Assembly: GCA_009760885.1 (NCBI GenBank)
Contig: CM019714.1
Span: forward strand, 1,052,933-1,116,932
DNA from: Achatina immaculata
Lineage: Eukaryota; Mollusca; Gastropoda; Stylommatophora; Achatinidae
Reading direction: 5' to 3'
DNA: 64,000 bases
In this document: piece after piece, positions 9,004 to 20,010 of the stretch
How positions within the stretch are numbered: position 1 is the first letter of the stretch
Layout of the letters: every line of letters starts with the position of its first letter
Translations under genes and position numbers: made by a program
The notes under the pieces: model-generated
Seen by the model: the letters and a program-made list of their open reading frames with translations, nothing else
What the model was told of the DNA's origin: nothing
The model's database searches: none

Positions 9004-10145
9004 CGTGTGATAGAATTTTATGAATTAAGTTGGCTTTGTTGAAAAGAAATCACTTCTTGAGTGGTAGAATATCAAGATGTTTGTCCTTATTTGTACTACG
9101 TGCTGAATGTTTGTTATCAATAAGCTTTGCTGCTCGTTTTTTGAAGTGAGTAAATTCTTTTCATGTTTGACATGGAACAACCATCCCAGACTGTGGAACA
9201 GTAGTGCAAGTATGTTTGTATCTGTGATATGTAGTATATTTTTCTGGTGTCTGTGTCAAGAAAATGTTCAGTTTGAGTAAACTGGTAAACCTTTTGTGCA
9301 GTAATCTTTGTTAGATTGTCTACATGATGATTCAACCTGAGGTGGTGGTCAATCATGAGGCCTAGAGTTTTATTCTCACTAACATTATCTATCTGTGAAG
9401 TTCCAACGTGAAGCTGTAGTATTGTTGTTGGTGAATTTGCTAATTTCTGTCTTGCTGTAATGAGCATGGATTTTGTTTTGCTGGTGTTTATTTAGCATTA
9501 TGTTGTTGTTGCTCCAGTCAATATACAGTCATCAGCAAAAGATTTTTTTTTAAGATGAAGTGGAAGATCACTGATGTAAATTGTGAAAAAGAGAGGACCA
9601 AGAACAGATCCTTATGGAACACCATTATCAACTGCAGATTAATTTAGAGTTTTTGAGGCAAACTACATGTTGTCTGCTGGAAAGAAAAGATTTAATACAT
9701 TTCGTTAAGTCTCGGTGTAATCTGTAAATCTCGAGGTTTCTAACTAGATTTTCATGATCAGTCATGTCAAACGCCTTTTTAAAGTCAACAAAAACAGCAC
9801 CGCATGCTTTATCATCGTTTATATTACACAACCAATAGTCTGTCATTTTTCTGAGAGCTGTGTTGCAGGGATGTCTGTGCCTAAAACATGATTGACAGTT
9901 AGCAGGCAAATCATTTTCATGCATATGATGTAAAGTCTTTTTTGTATGTGTTTTTCTAGATGTTTCGAAAAAGTCGATAGAATGGAAATTGGCCTATAGC
10001 TTGAGTGATTGTTCTCTGAACCAGATTTAAAAATGAGATATATTTTTGTAGTTTGAAAAGCCTTGGGAAAATGATAATATGCCATGCACTGATTGTAAAT
10101 ATATGTTAGTGTATCCGTAATTACTGGGGCTGAGTATCGTCATAT
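9003..10145 (-). pseudogene. LINE C1, Jockey/CR1-like reverse transcriptase
   Basis: Minus-strand pieces in order: FPKAFQTTKIYLIFKSGSEN and SSYRPISILSTFSKHLEKHI (RT fingers), AVFVDFKKAFDMTDHE (palm motif A, about 9765-9810), SVLGPLFFTIYISDLPL, FADDCIL (catalytic box near 9520-9545), INTSKTKSMLITARQ, then IDNVSENKTLGLMIDHH and the YCSTVWDG tail. This motif order is that of Jockey/CR1-group LINEs. It is spread over three frames with several stops, lacks an endonuclease, and ends at 9003 where the inverted TTAA-element copy starts. A related copy lies at 43975-44700. Confidence 0.85.
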
Positions 10146-10189
10146 TTTGTTGCTAATTTTGGAGAGAGATAAAGATATAGAGAAAGAGA

Positions 10190-10435
10190 GGGAGATTGAT
10201 TGATTGATCTTTATTTCAAAAGGGTTAAGAATTTTGTCACGCAGGCCCGACTAACATCCTGCCCTTTATCACACAACCTTCACTGTTCCAGACATTCTAC
10301 ATATATGCTGCTCATATAACAAACATAATTAACAATAAAGTAACTAAAATGACTAACTACATACACATATAAATGACTAACTATTTACACATATAAATGA
10401 CTAACTACATACACATATAACTGACTATCTACCAA
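10190..10435. repeat. Short GATT run and 24-bp tandem repeat
   Basis: A four-unit ATTG/GATT run at about 10196-10211 is followed by a TTTATTTCAAAA motif, reminiscent of a reverse-oriented LINE tail. From 10351 to 10432 there are 3.4 copies of a 24-bp unit (GACTAACTACATACACATAT plus AAAT). Confidence 0.6.
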
Positions 10436-11199
10436 ACAAAAATATCATTACTATTCAGAATAAACAATTAGCTGAGTTCTGTGAGAGATATATATTACGG
10501 GTACCTACTCAAATCTAGGTGAGTGAGTATGTCTGTGAATGTGCTCACTCTCTCTCTCCCTCTCTGTCACATATGAGGAACTGACTAACCGAGAGAAGGC
10601 TTAAAGAGGACACTTTAGATTGTCTTTTTTTCAAATTAAGACTTTTATTTATTTATTTTTCACAACGTCGCTACTGAAACCACAGATGACGACTCTTTTA
10701 AGAAGTACAAGATGATTTTATTACATCTTTTACGGTGCATAGAAGATATTGTATAATAACTGACCGCATGTAAATTATTAAGATATTAACAATGTGGAGT
10801 GTCATATTTGATCATGTCATACAGTCATATATAATGTTGAACAATTCTGATTTGTTCGTGGAATAGTTTGCATCGTGTAATTTTTTTTTTACATTTTTTT
10901 TACACCAAGTTCACCAAATCAAGTCTGAAATGTTGAATTTATTGTAGTATTTACTGTTCTATTATATTTAAAGGTTCATTCAATAGCGTCAAGGTTGACT
11001 TTTATCAAATTGTTGAATCTCGAGGTATCTTTGTAGCCGCGACATTATATTTCTTCATCGTCACTTTAAAATTATTACAACCCTTCTCGAAGTCTCCTCT
11101 TTTTTTTATCAGTGCACACACTCGGTATGGTAACACTACGAGACCAGCAGACTGCTTTTAACACTCATAGTTTCTATAAAATTCATATAGTTTCTTATA
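10436..11199. other. AT-rich stretch without recognised genes
   Basis: No coding feature found. A TTACACCAAGTTCAC motif at about 10903 recurs at about 11667 at the edge of LINE D1, so this may be a diverged or duplicated LINE tail. The evidence is too thin to delimit it. Confidence 0.35.
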
Positions 11200-11565
11200 T
11201 CTTATATCTTATATCCTTCCCGTGCCGTTAAACGTCACATAGGGCTCGCAAAGTAGTTCGCCAATTTTTCCTGTCTTCGGCGAGTCTTTCAACCTCATCA
11301 AAGGATTTTATGCCTGTTAAATTGGCCCCTCTTAACAATGTCCTCTTCAGAGTTTCATGCGGTCTGCCTCTTTTTCTTTGGCCTGTTGTGTTCCACTTGA
11401 TAGCTTGTTTTGGGATTCTCTGATCATTTCTTCTAATCAAGTGACCAACATATGTCCATCTCCTTTTCCTGATCACCCATGAGACTGGTTGTTGTTCAGT
11501 CATCTGTCTTATCTCTGCATTGTTCTTGAATTCGTTCTGCTTGATAGATAGTTTAGACAACTTTA
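11200..11565 (-). mobile_element. LINE family F copy F1, 3' end
   Basis: A continuous minus-strand frame of 110 residues includes EFKNNAEIRQMTEQQPVSW, RKRRWTYVGHLIRRND, GQRKRGRPHETLKRTLLR and NWRTTLRALCDV before the stop. The stop is followed by a GGCACGGGAAGGATATAAG-type tail repeated three times (ATATAAG units, 11195-11218). The RKRGRPxETLKRTL motif and short repeated tail are typical of RTE-like LINEs. 5'-truncated. Confidence 0.8.
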
Positions 11566-11665
11566 ATTATATCGAACAAAAAAATCCAAATTTATCACTC
11601 TGACTCTCAAATATGAAATAAGGCCTAGGAATTCATACACTTCTCTGCGTTCCTTTCTGAATCAT

Positions 11666-12368
11666 TTTACACCAAGTTCACAAAATTTGAAACTCGGTAT
11701 TTCTCACGCAGTACATTACTATCTAAATCGAACGGTTGACTAGAGTAATATCTCGTGGATCGACTATCCATTAAACAGTTCTCATCCACCTTGTACATTT
11801 GAACTACAATACGTTCAATCAATTGTTAGCACTCTCCTCAGCCTATCTGTGTGACTCTCGCTATCATATCTATGTCTCTGTATCTGACAGTCTATTTCTT
11901 CTAAACTCCCTCTAACTACTTCTCTCTAACTGCATTTCTAACTGCTTTTCTAACTGCTTCTCTAACTGCTTCTATCTAATTGCTTCTCTCTATTTGTTTT
12001 AAAATAAACTTTATTGTAAAAAAAAACAAACTGATACATGACATGGTCTCAGACATGAAAATGTACATAACTGTAATCAAGAAACTTGTTATGAAGATGA
12101 AGGTGATGTACAATGCGTTTTACAATGTCATGATGGAAGTTTTTGGTTATAACAAGTTCTAACTTATGTCAAGGTGACTCAACAACGTTCATAAGGACAG
12201 GGGCTGGTTGTCGCCAAAGGTTGTTGCCGGAGGTGGTAGCCACTCTCAAACTGATGCGCCTGGATGGCTTTGCAAGTTAAATTGGTTAAGTGTGCTTTGC
12301 TGCGATTAATAAGATTAGGATTAGAAGAGGAGGAGGAGTAGGTTAGATAGCAAATATTGATACAAGTT
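11666..12368 (-). mobile_element. LINE D1, distal 3' segment
   Basis: This minus-strand sequence is homologous to plus-strand 51190-51418 and 52785-53183 (LINE D2). Shared tracts include TCTAGTCAACCG-type ends, the 'TTGATTGAACGTATT' stretch, a run of CTAACTGCTTCTCT-type units, and TTATTTTAAAACAAAT. It is probably 3' untranslated sequence of a LINE whose ORF end lies further right. D2 carries an extra LINE (B3) here, so D1 shows the empty site. Confidence 0.65.
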
Positions 12369-13140
12369 AATTAAATGGCAGGTATGGGCAGTAGACTCGC
12401 GCTGAGGGCCACCCATATCAGGGCACCTCTGCTCTAGAGGCCGGCCACGTCCTACATACGTCCTATAGTGTCGAGGATTCGTCCTCCTCGGCAGGGACCC
12501 CGGCCTGGTCACAACCAGGAAGGGTGGCGGCCGTGACCACAGAACGCTGAAGTCGGAGACACTGGACCAGGGAAGTCTAGATAGACAACCTCCTCTCATC
12601 CAGCGGGGATATACTCATATCCTAACCACGTCGAGGTTTTCTGTTGGGAAAGTCACACTCGAGGCTGAACTGGTGCAACGAAAACCACGGTGTCACCTCT
12701 GCTCTAGAGGCCAGCCACATCCTATATACACCAAAACTGGGATAATATGCCTAAACCGGCTTAACCCAGGGGTGAAACTCACTAGTGGCGAGGATTCGTC
12801 CTCCTCGACAAAAGGTCCGTCCTGGTCATAGCCAGGAAAGGTGGCGGCAGCGTCCACAAAATGCTGAAGTCGGAGACACTGGACCACCGCAGTCTAGATA
12901 GATAACCTCCTCACACCCGGCGGGGATATACTCATATCCAAACCACGTTAAGGTTTTCCGGTGAGTAAAGTCAAACTCGAGGCTGAATTAGTGCAACGAA
13001 AACCACAGCGTCACGCAATGCTGCTTCTGTGACCCACCGAGAATATAGTCCCAAGCTCCACGATGCTCTGAGTCTCCATCCTGAATGAGACCACGATCGT
13101 GATGGTTGAAGCGAAAAAGAAGAAGTAGAAGAATTAAATG
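12369..13140 (+). mobile_element. 754-bp dimeric retroposon with 9-bp target duplication
   Basis: The AATTAAATG at 12369-12377 is exactly repeated at 13132-13140, bounding an insert of 754 bp (12378-13131). The homologous LINE D2 has TTAATTAATGATT with no insert (51180-51192 in reverse complement), so this is a genuine filled/empty site pair. The insert ends in an A-rich tail (GCGAAAAAGAAGAAGTAGAA), indicating retroposition with plus orientation. Internally it holds two copies of a roughly 270-310-bp unit (12424-12693 and 12694-about 13013). Each begins CACCTCTGCTCTAGAGGCC and shares GAGGATTCGTCCTCCTCG, GTCGGAGACACTGGACCA and GGGGATATACTCATATCC. The unit is relatively GC-rich. I do not recognise it; no clear tRNA-like A/B boxes were found. 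Confidence 0.75.
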
Positions 13141-14066
13141 ATTATCGGGAAGGGTGATTACTCTGGTTGTGAACTGTTAAGAAGGGGAGAAAAAACAACA
13201 ATGCAACATAACGTTGTGACTGCGTTGTTACGTCAGGGTAAATAGACAGATACATTTACATTCAGGTTTACTAGACTATCGGGAGTGGCTGATACATTCC
13301 GACTAACGAAGCCAAGGCATACATCACACATTACATAATGGTTGCATGGTTTAAACATGTACAACATATTTCTTCTGTGAAAATCCTATTTTCTTTGTTT
13401 CTACACAGTCAAACGAGATTCTAAATTCTGTCAAAAGAACGACAGACTCTTTGTGTTCGAGGGATAATATTCAACATAGTAGCTCTAGACATATCTACTT
13501 CCTCTGTTGTTCTTGTAGCTAATTCTACGGTACGGTGTTTTAGTGCCAATCACACCTTATTGCACTAAAAAAACATGATCTTCTGTTTCCTGTATATTTT
13601 TTTCACATTATTTACATTGTTGATTCTGCGGTCTTCTCCTTGTATAGTGGGTGTCATGTTTAATCTCTATTATCTCTTTTGTATTTGCTGTAATTTTTAT
13701 TTTGTGTAGGTTTTGAAATGCCTGTGTATAGTCAGTGATGAAGTATTTGTATCCTCTCTTTTATTCTGTCAGGTAGTGGTGGTTCTTGTTCTCTGACCAG
13801 ATGTTTGTAGACATCTGATGTTTTCATGTGTATTAAGTGATCATGTCCAGTTACACTTTGTATGCACTGTCTGTAGAAGAGAGGCTTGGTACCAAAGTGA
13901 TGGGGATGTTCGTTGTTTAATTTACAAAGTTTGGTTAGTATAAGCCCAATGTAGTAGAGGGCTAGTGTGTGTTTGTGTGGCTGTTGGATGATGTGTCACA
14001 TATATTTAATCCCGAGATCCTGGGTATTTGTTTGTATGTCTTGTAAAGAAATGCCTACTCTTATCT
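13141..14066 (-). pseudogene. LINE D1, ORF C-terminus
   Basis: The minus strand is homologous to plus 48891-49482 and 50870-51190. It encodes fragments such as HHFGTKPLFYRQCIQSVTGH, HLVREQEPPLPDRIK and, further on, TTEEVDMS. The D2 copy preserves a Cys-containing stretch ending TEDHVFFECKT, resembling the cysteine/histidine knuckle at the C-terminus of many LINE ORF2 proteins. No RT core is present. The right end at 14066 abuts a hAT-like CAGTGTTTCCCAT end. Confidence 0.55.
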
Positions 14067-14150
14067 TACATCAGTGTTTCCCATCGAATGTAGTGTACGG
14101 TGTGTCGGAAGATAAAATCCTTGACCAATCATTTCCTTAAGTGACTTTTG
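14067..14150 (+). mobile_element. Fragment with hAT-like end shared with the inverted-repeat arms
   Basis: The sequence from CAGTGTTTCCCATCGAATG through GTGTACGGTGTGTCGGAA and ATAAAATCCTT is homologous to about 54140-54220 on plus and to 46665-46740 on minus. The CAGTGTTT start resembles a hAT terminus. The other end was not located. Confidence 0.4.
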
Positions 14151-14599
14151 GGGTACGCGGAAGATGTGTGGTGTATATATCAGTTGTGGGATGACGCAGG
14201 TGTTGACTGCGACACTTCTGCCGAATATGGTGGTGGTTTTATACTTGTATATTTCAAGGCCTTTATTTATTTTCTCAGTTATACTTTTGTTACAGTATAA
14301 GGGAGTTTATAATAAACTGAGCTACGTCTATTAAGACTGAGTGAATTGACATTGTTTTCCAGATCTTTCTAGATTGTGTAGGCCCGGACTACAAAACAGT
14401 TCTTGTTATGATTTAGGTTCAGGGACGGGGCCCTGCACGGAATGTTGGGGAGAATGCTGTTAGACGACGTTGAGTGAAGATTCGTTAGTTTGCTGTCTAG
14501 ATTTTTCTCCCTATTGGAGTGATTTGAGTGTAGAAGTGTTTGAAAATAGGCACAGATATCTGTTGTCACATTTAGGACACATAACGATTTCATAGCTAC

Positions 14600-14850
14600 C
14601 GGCTACCGTAGTGGTTTGAGCACTCGTCTAGCAACCGAATGGTCGAGGTTTCGAATCCCTAGCTGAACAGGATTTTTTTTTCCCTACCAAAACGGCCCCG
14701 AGGTCGACCCAGTCTCGTAAAATGGGTACCAGAGAAAATCTTGGAAGGAAAGGCAGCGAAGAAAGGAACTGACCACCTTACCTCATACACTGATGGCCCT
14801 AACGCTTCATCCCCTACGGCATTTTACTATGGGACTATCTTTTTTACGGA
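14600..14850 (+). mobile_element. tRNA-derived SINE, copy 2
   Basis: The best preserved SINE in the window. The head at about 14603-14672 has an A box (TAGTGGTTTGAGCAC) and a canonical B box (GGTTTCGAATCCC). The body carries ACCAGAGAAAATCTTGGAAG and TGATGGCCCTAACGCTTC, and the tail CCCCTACGGC...CTATGGGACTAT is shared with the SINE at 4285-4592. The A-box/B-box spacing fits an internal polymerase III promoter. It lies just before LINE H1. Confidence 0.75.
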
Positions 14851-14869
14851 TTTCATTGTCATTTTTCTC

Positions 14870-16000
14870 TATTAAGCCCGTAATGGCTGCGAACATCGCT
14901 TTCTCATTAATACAAATAAAAAAACAAACAAAAAACACCTTGACCAAAATTGTACTCACTCTTCTCTTTAATAATAATATTAAAATTCAGACTGAAGACA
15001 AATTTCTATAGTAAATCAAGGTGAAGATAAAATAATAAACAGAAATGCTTTAAAAAGAAAAAAATATATATAATAAATCAAAATTCAGACAAGAGCTAAA
15101 GCGTTAGGTAAACACAATAGAGAATGAAAAAGATCAAAGCACTAATGTTGAAAACAAGGGGATACATCATTCCTGTTACAATTTAACCTATAGTTAGAAA
15201 GATGATCAGAAAAATGAAAGAAGAAAGCAGTACAAAAGAGCAAGTGAAAATACTAGGATATGCTAACCACATCGACTTAATGGGTCAAACTGTCCATGAC
15301 GTCACCAGTTCTTGCATACACCTGAGAGACTTAGCACTAAAAGTGGGCCAGTGACCAAAATAAGAAAATATCAAGAGACCAGGGACGTAATAAACTAGAC
15401 TATATAACTGTTGGAGACATGACCGTCAGGAAAACATAAACATACAACAGCTGTAAAATAGCCAGCGAGGAAATTAAAAGTAGAGAACAGACGGAATAAA
15501 AAATAATTTGCATTGCAACACCTGTTTAAATCCAAAACTTTATCCTAAAACATCAAGTTAGCAATCTACACAACTATAACTAGACAATGCGTGGATCAGA
15601 AACGTGGAGTACAACAAAGAAAAATGAAAAACAATATAGGTCTTTGAGAACAGGATCCTAAGAAGAAACTTTGGGCCCATAAAAGATACGAACAGTAAGG
15701 ACTGGGGAGGTAGAAAGAACACTGAACTTAACAGCTTATTTATAAATCACAGCATCTTGAAACTGAACAGATTACAGTGTTAGGAACATATAGAAAGAAC
15801 AGAAGAGAGCAATAAAAACGGTCCACATGCAAGAGATGAAGGAAAAAAGACAGAAACGGACAGACAACTTTATAAGAGCCTATAAAGGAAATTAGTGTCA
15901 CCAGCTGGAAAGAAAAGTTTAACAAGAGAGAGATGTAGGCGAACCTGATCTGTAGCAAAGAGCTCAGAAAGATGAAAGGGAATAAGTTTCTTTATTAATT
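14870..16000 (+). pseudogene. LINE family H copy H1, internally deleted
   Basis: The 5' part (14885-15180) matches 24115-24400. Then the reading jumps to the segment matching 25500-25680 (KILGYANHIDLMGQTVHDV), so about 1.1 kb of RT is missing relative to H2. Downstream, plus-strand peptides match H3: SNKDWGGRKNTELNSLF-like (H3 has NSGEWRTRKNTELNSLF), LKLNRLQC, HARDEGKKTETDRQ and SPAGKKSLTRE. Every frame is interrupted. The catalytic YADD is degraded to YANH. It shares its 3' flank with H2. Confidence 0.7.
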
Positions 16001-17225
16001 GAAGACGCAGACTTAATGCTTGAAGTTATATTCTAACTCTGGGGAGAGAGACAGAGGACAGTGCATGCTGTTTACAAGACGGTGGAGAGGGTAAACTGTG
16101 ATGAAGTATGAAAAAAAGAAGGCCAAGGATATATAAGTTAACAATCATAACCATTAATTGTTCAGAACAGTTCTACATCTGAAACTCTGCAAGTATTAAT
16201 TAACCTACTCCCAAATCTATATCTTCAGGAAAGAGAGCAGCAATGACCAATCAGAATGCGACCTTTTATTTGTTGTCCTCTTTAACTAACCCTGAGATGT
16301 CTGATGTGGTGGAAAATGACAAAACATGCTTAGTCTTTTTATATAGAAAAATGAAGATTTAGACCTAGAACAAAAACTTTTAACTCTGCCCTAAGGACCT
16401 AAAGTCGTTTACGGGTCAGTTACATTCATTTGTCTTCCACCCGTTAATTATGTCAATATATTACACCGAGATTATCTGATTATCTGCCAGCTCCACTTTC
16501 AAACCAATGGGAAAGAAGGCACTCTTGATCTGTGACGAGAAGGTGTTATGTAGACTTTGTCTGTCTCCATAAATTCAGTAGGGTAAGAACCTACGATGGA
16601 CCTTGTCTGTCTCCATAAATTCAGCAAGGTAAGAACCTACGATGGACTTTGTCTGTCTCCATAAATTCAGCAGGGTAAGAACCTACGATGGATTTTGCTT
16701 GCCTTGATGGGCTGGCGCTAGCACTGTGAAACAACATTACCGTTATGAAGGAATACACAGCCCTAGCTAAACCTATGCTTATTGTTAGCTTGCAAAATAG
16801 CCTTCAGCTATAATTATTATTATTGCTGTTATTATTATTATTATTATTATTATTTGGTTTCATCTTTTCTGTTGCCTTGAAAGAAAAAGAAAAACTATTC
16901 ATGCAAAAATACTGATTATGGTTGTTATCGTCTGGTGTTTTTTCCCTCTCTCTTCTTTTCTATTTATACTTTTCTTCTTCTACAGCTGTACAAATACACC
17001 TACCGTTATGTACAGCTGTACTACATAAAATTCCGAATTATACAGTTGTACCATACTACATTTCTTCTTGTACAGCCATACCATGCTACCTTCAGTCTTG
17101 TATAACTTAACACACTATCTTTCGTGCTGTACAACGATAGGATACAACTTTCCGTCTTGCATAGTTGTACCATACTATCTTGCTTCTTGGACTGCATTGT
17201 GTTCCGTTTGGTATAGCTATTCATA
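16001..17225 (+). repeat. H1 downstream block, duplicated at 28306-29340
   Basis: Non-coding block with the same order of features as 28306-29340: GAAGATTTAGACCTAG, TATATTACACCGAG, a TAAGAACCTA minisatellite, a CTTGATGG...CGCT spacer, and GTACAACTGTACCATAC-type repeats. It either belongs to the 3' UTR of LINE H or marks a segmental duplication. It includes a 46-bp minisatellite (16551-16697, 3.2 copies), an ATT run (16812-16854) and degenerate repeats of about 32 bp rich in TGTACAGC (16979-17200). Confidence 0.65.
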
Positions 17226-17379
17226 CAACGCAGTTCGGGACAGACAGGTTCAACTTTATCAGGGCATTATCCAGTGCACGTCCAGATCCATTGGCCAGTC
17301 AGACCAGGGCAACATGAAGATCGCACATCAGCATGAACCACCGTAGTAGAATCGTTACGAACTCGGCAGTATGCAGACT

Positions 17380-17960
17380 GGATCGGTGTTGAGGTTTCAC
17401 AGACCACCAAGGCGTCTAGGGACAATGCACCAGGTCCTGATGGAGTTCGGTATTGCCACCTGAAGCAGGTATTAGGGGAAGTTCAAGTTAAGATGACAGA
17501 GGAGTACAACAGTAGTATAAGATCAAGCGAGGTATCAGAAGAATGGCTACATAGCTACCTGCTGTCATTACCTAAACCAGGCAAAAAAACAATATCAAAC
17601 TGCCAGGTTATCGCATCATCACCATGCAAAACGTTATGGTAAGGTGCTCGAGACAATCGTGTCTAAGATACTCACATGGGAAGTGGAGAATGGTAGATAA
17701 CTTCCAGGTACTTCCGGTGGCTATCGACCCGTCAGAAACACAACAAACACCGCATCCTTAAGGGCATATGATGTATATGAAGGGTTTCAGAGGAAAGAAG
17801 AGACGGCAGTTGTTGCACTGAATCTTGACGATGCCTATAACAGAGCTGACTACAGTAATACTCCTGTGCCTTATGACGGAAATGGGTATTGACGATGGGT
17901 ACTGACCGTGCGGTGGGTAGTCTCGGTGCTTCTAAAGGGAACTGTGGCACTGTGATATGA
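17380..17960 (+). pseudogene. LINE K reverse-transcriptase fragment (distinct clade)
   Basis: Plus-strand pieces read SRDNAPGPDGVRYCHLKQ, SSEVSEEWLHSYLLSLPKPG, GKVLETIVSKILTWEVENG, SGGYRPVRNTTNTASLRAY, EGFQRKEETAVVALNLDD and AYNRADY. These correspond to RT fingers/palm (APGPDG, xPKPGK, and motif A as ALNLDDAYNR in place of VDFKKAFD). The motif A form differs from every other LINE in the window, so this is a separate clade. Multiple frameshifts; no YADD segment remains. Confidence 0.65.
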
Positions 17961-18407
17961 ATCAAGGGCCTCGGAGCCTAGGATATTCCTTATTACAGTA
18001 TTTCCAATATTATGTGTATCGTTATGTCATCTGCTGTGCTACATTATGAGGAAAAAAGAGTAGAAAAGTATTTAAACTTATGACTTTAGCTTTTTTTAAT
18101 AAAAGATTGGCGGTGCTGATCTTCATTCATGACACGAGGAACCCGTTTATCTTCTTTGTTTCCTTATTTCCATTGTGTTGCCTTTAAAGTGTAAATTATC
18201 TGTTCATATATAATTAAGTTTGCATTAAACATCAACTCATTATTCCCGCAATATTCACATTTGATGTAGACCTAAATTATCGTTGTGTAATGCCTTTATG
18301 CCAAAATGGGCAAAACCACCTTTTTATGACATTCCGTAATATAACCAATGCAGCATTAAGTTCTCACTAATAATGTGTTTATGTGACTTCTTTTTTAAAA
18401 ATCATTT
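17961..18407. other. Unassigned stretch
   Basis: No gene or repeat recognised in this AT-rich interval between LINE K and LINE I. Confidence 0.35.
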
Positions 18408-19160
18408 CAAATGCGTTTCTTTGCTCTTATAAAGTACAGGCGGAGTTTCAGACAAGGTAGAGGCACCAGATATCATAGACTAAATTTGAGGGACATCATG
18501 GACAAGTGTAAAGAGTTTAATGTGGATTTACACACTTGTTGTGTGGACTGCTCCAAAGCTTTTAACTGTGTACAACATCAACGGTTATGGCCTATTTGAA
18601 CAACATGGGTTTTCCTATCATCTGGTACACCTCATCGCCAAACTGTACCAAGATCAGCAAGCAAGAAGTGAGGGTAGATGGCGAAACATCGGGTTGGTTT
18701 GACGTACACAAGGAGTAAGACAGGGCTGTATCCTTTCTCCAAACCTTTTTTAACATCTACGCCGAAAAAAATCAATAGGAATGTAAGAGATGAACCGGAA
18801 ACAGTTAAATTTGACACTTTCAACATCGGGGGCCACCAGATGCCAGAAATGAGATACGCCGATGATACTGCCCTCCTATCAAACAGCTCAGAAGTACTGC
18901 AACAGTTGATTCTCTCAACAAAAGACACAGCGAAGCTCAAAAACCTCTTTTTAAATACCAACAAAACCAAATTAATGACAAGTGACAAAATGAGAAGCAA
19001 AATTACAACTGAACCATCGAGAAATTGAAAGCGGAAATAAAATTAAATATCTAGGTTCACTCATCACCACCAATGGCGACTGCGCAGTTGAAATCAAAAG
19101 AAGTCTAGCAGTTGCATCTCAGAAACTAGCACGCATGAAGAGTAAGTGGTAAGTGTCAAT
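18408..19160 (+). pseudogene. LINE family I reverse-transcriptase remnant
   Basis: Plus-strand peptides in order: FRQGRGTRYHRLNLRDIMDK, HTCCVDCSKAFNCVQHQ (RT motif A, FxDxxKAF degraded to CVDCSKAF), MPEMRYADDTALLSNSSE (intact YADD box, about 18840-18895), LNTNKTKLMTSD, and in a shifted frame SRFTHHHQWRL/YLGSLITT. It matches the minus-strand fragment at 1-125. The frame changes at least three times and the copy breaks off near 19160. Confidence 0.75.
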
Positions 19161-19729
19161 TATGGAGATTGGCAAGGCCTTAACAAATGAAACAAATTAT
19201 TGGCCTGAGAGGTCTCCGATTAGAAAATAAAAAATTAAGTAACTTAGGTATTTTCTGCTGTACGCGTGTGTGTGTGTTTGCTATATATATAATAGATAAG
19301 AACGTATAAGAAAGTTACTGATAAATGAAATAATCATCTAGTGATATCGTCATCACAGAGAAATTTTGTTTACGCTTATTTTTATGGGACTAATGTGATT
19401 GTTACTTTCTAGTGACGGGGATAATAATAAGTTGAAAGTAATGATACCAGGCTGCCACCGTAGCTCCAACACCTATTGTCCTTGCACACAAAGTTTCAAT
19501 ATCAGAAACTAGTAAATCAAACATTTGTCCTTAGTATAACCCCATTAAAAGAGTCAAGAAGAGTAATGTCCAGCGAGTGTGATGGTCTGGACTGTATCTT
19601 CCACTTCATCGTTCTGGAAAGGTTCCCTTCAAGAACTGATACACCATATTCCGCTTTCTCCTTCACAGACACCATTTTGATACTGCTAATGCAGGGTTAC
19701 CTTTCTGTTTAGGTAAAGCCATAAAGTCT
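19161..19729. other. Insert or unaligned spacer inside LINE I
   Basis: No coding feature; contains a short GT run near 19266. LINE I coding sequence stops before it, and a compatible RTE-like C-terminus resumes after it, so this may be an insertion of about 570 bp. No terminal repeats or target duplication were found. Confidence 0.35.
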
Positions 19730-20010
19730 TAAGAGAGGCTGGAGTTAAAAGGCAAATTACAGCAAAGATCAGAGGCAGACAAGCGAGATTTATAGGATAT
19801 TTCCTGAGAAGAGGAAAACTGGAACACTTTGTAGCAGTTGGAAAAATTGAGTGAAGAAGAGACAGAGGAAGACAAAGAGAGAAGTTACTGGATGGGTTAT
19901 CAATGTGGCTAGGAAGAAAGTCACCGGTGGATCTCATAATCAAGTCTAAAGACAGGGAATTGTGGAGAGAAATGATCGCCTACGCCACGCGGCACGGCAC
20001 TTGATTTAAT
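19730..20010 (+). mobile_element. RTE-like LINE C-terminus, probably the end of LINE I
   Basis: The plus strand encodes KRQITAKIRGRQARFIGYFL, RRDRGRQREKLLDGLS, KSPVDLIIKSKDRELWREM and ends YATRHGT, stop, followed by TTTAATTGATTG. The ending ATRHGT parallels the ASRHGT ending of family B, so the two are related RTE-like LINEs. One internal TGA follows GKIE. Confidence 0.65.

Noticed and set aside
10903..11690. TTACACCAAGTTCAC direct repeats flanking LINE F1 as a target duplication
   Set aside because: They lie hundreds of bases from the LINE ends and diverge after about 20 bp, so they do not fit a target-site duplication.
12321..12887. Two similar minus-strand frames (92 and 64 residues)
   Set aside because: They lie antisense in the two halves of the dimeric retroposon; the similarity reflects the repeated DNA unit, and the frames differ in extent.
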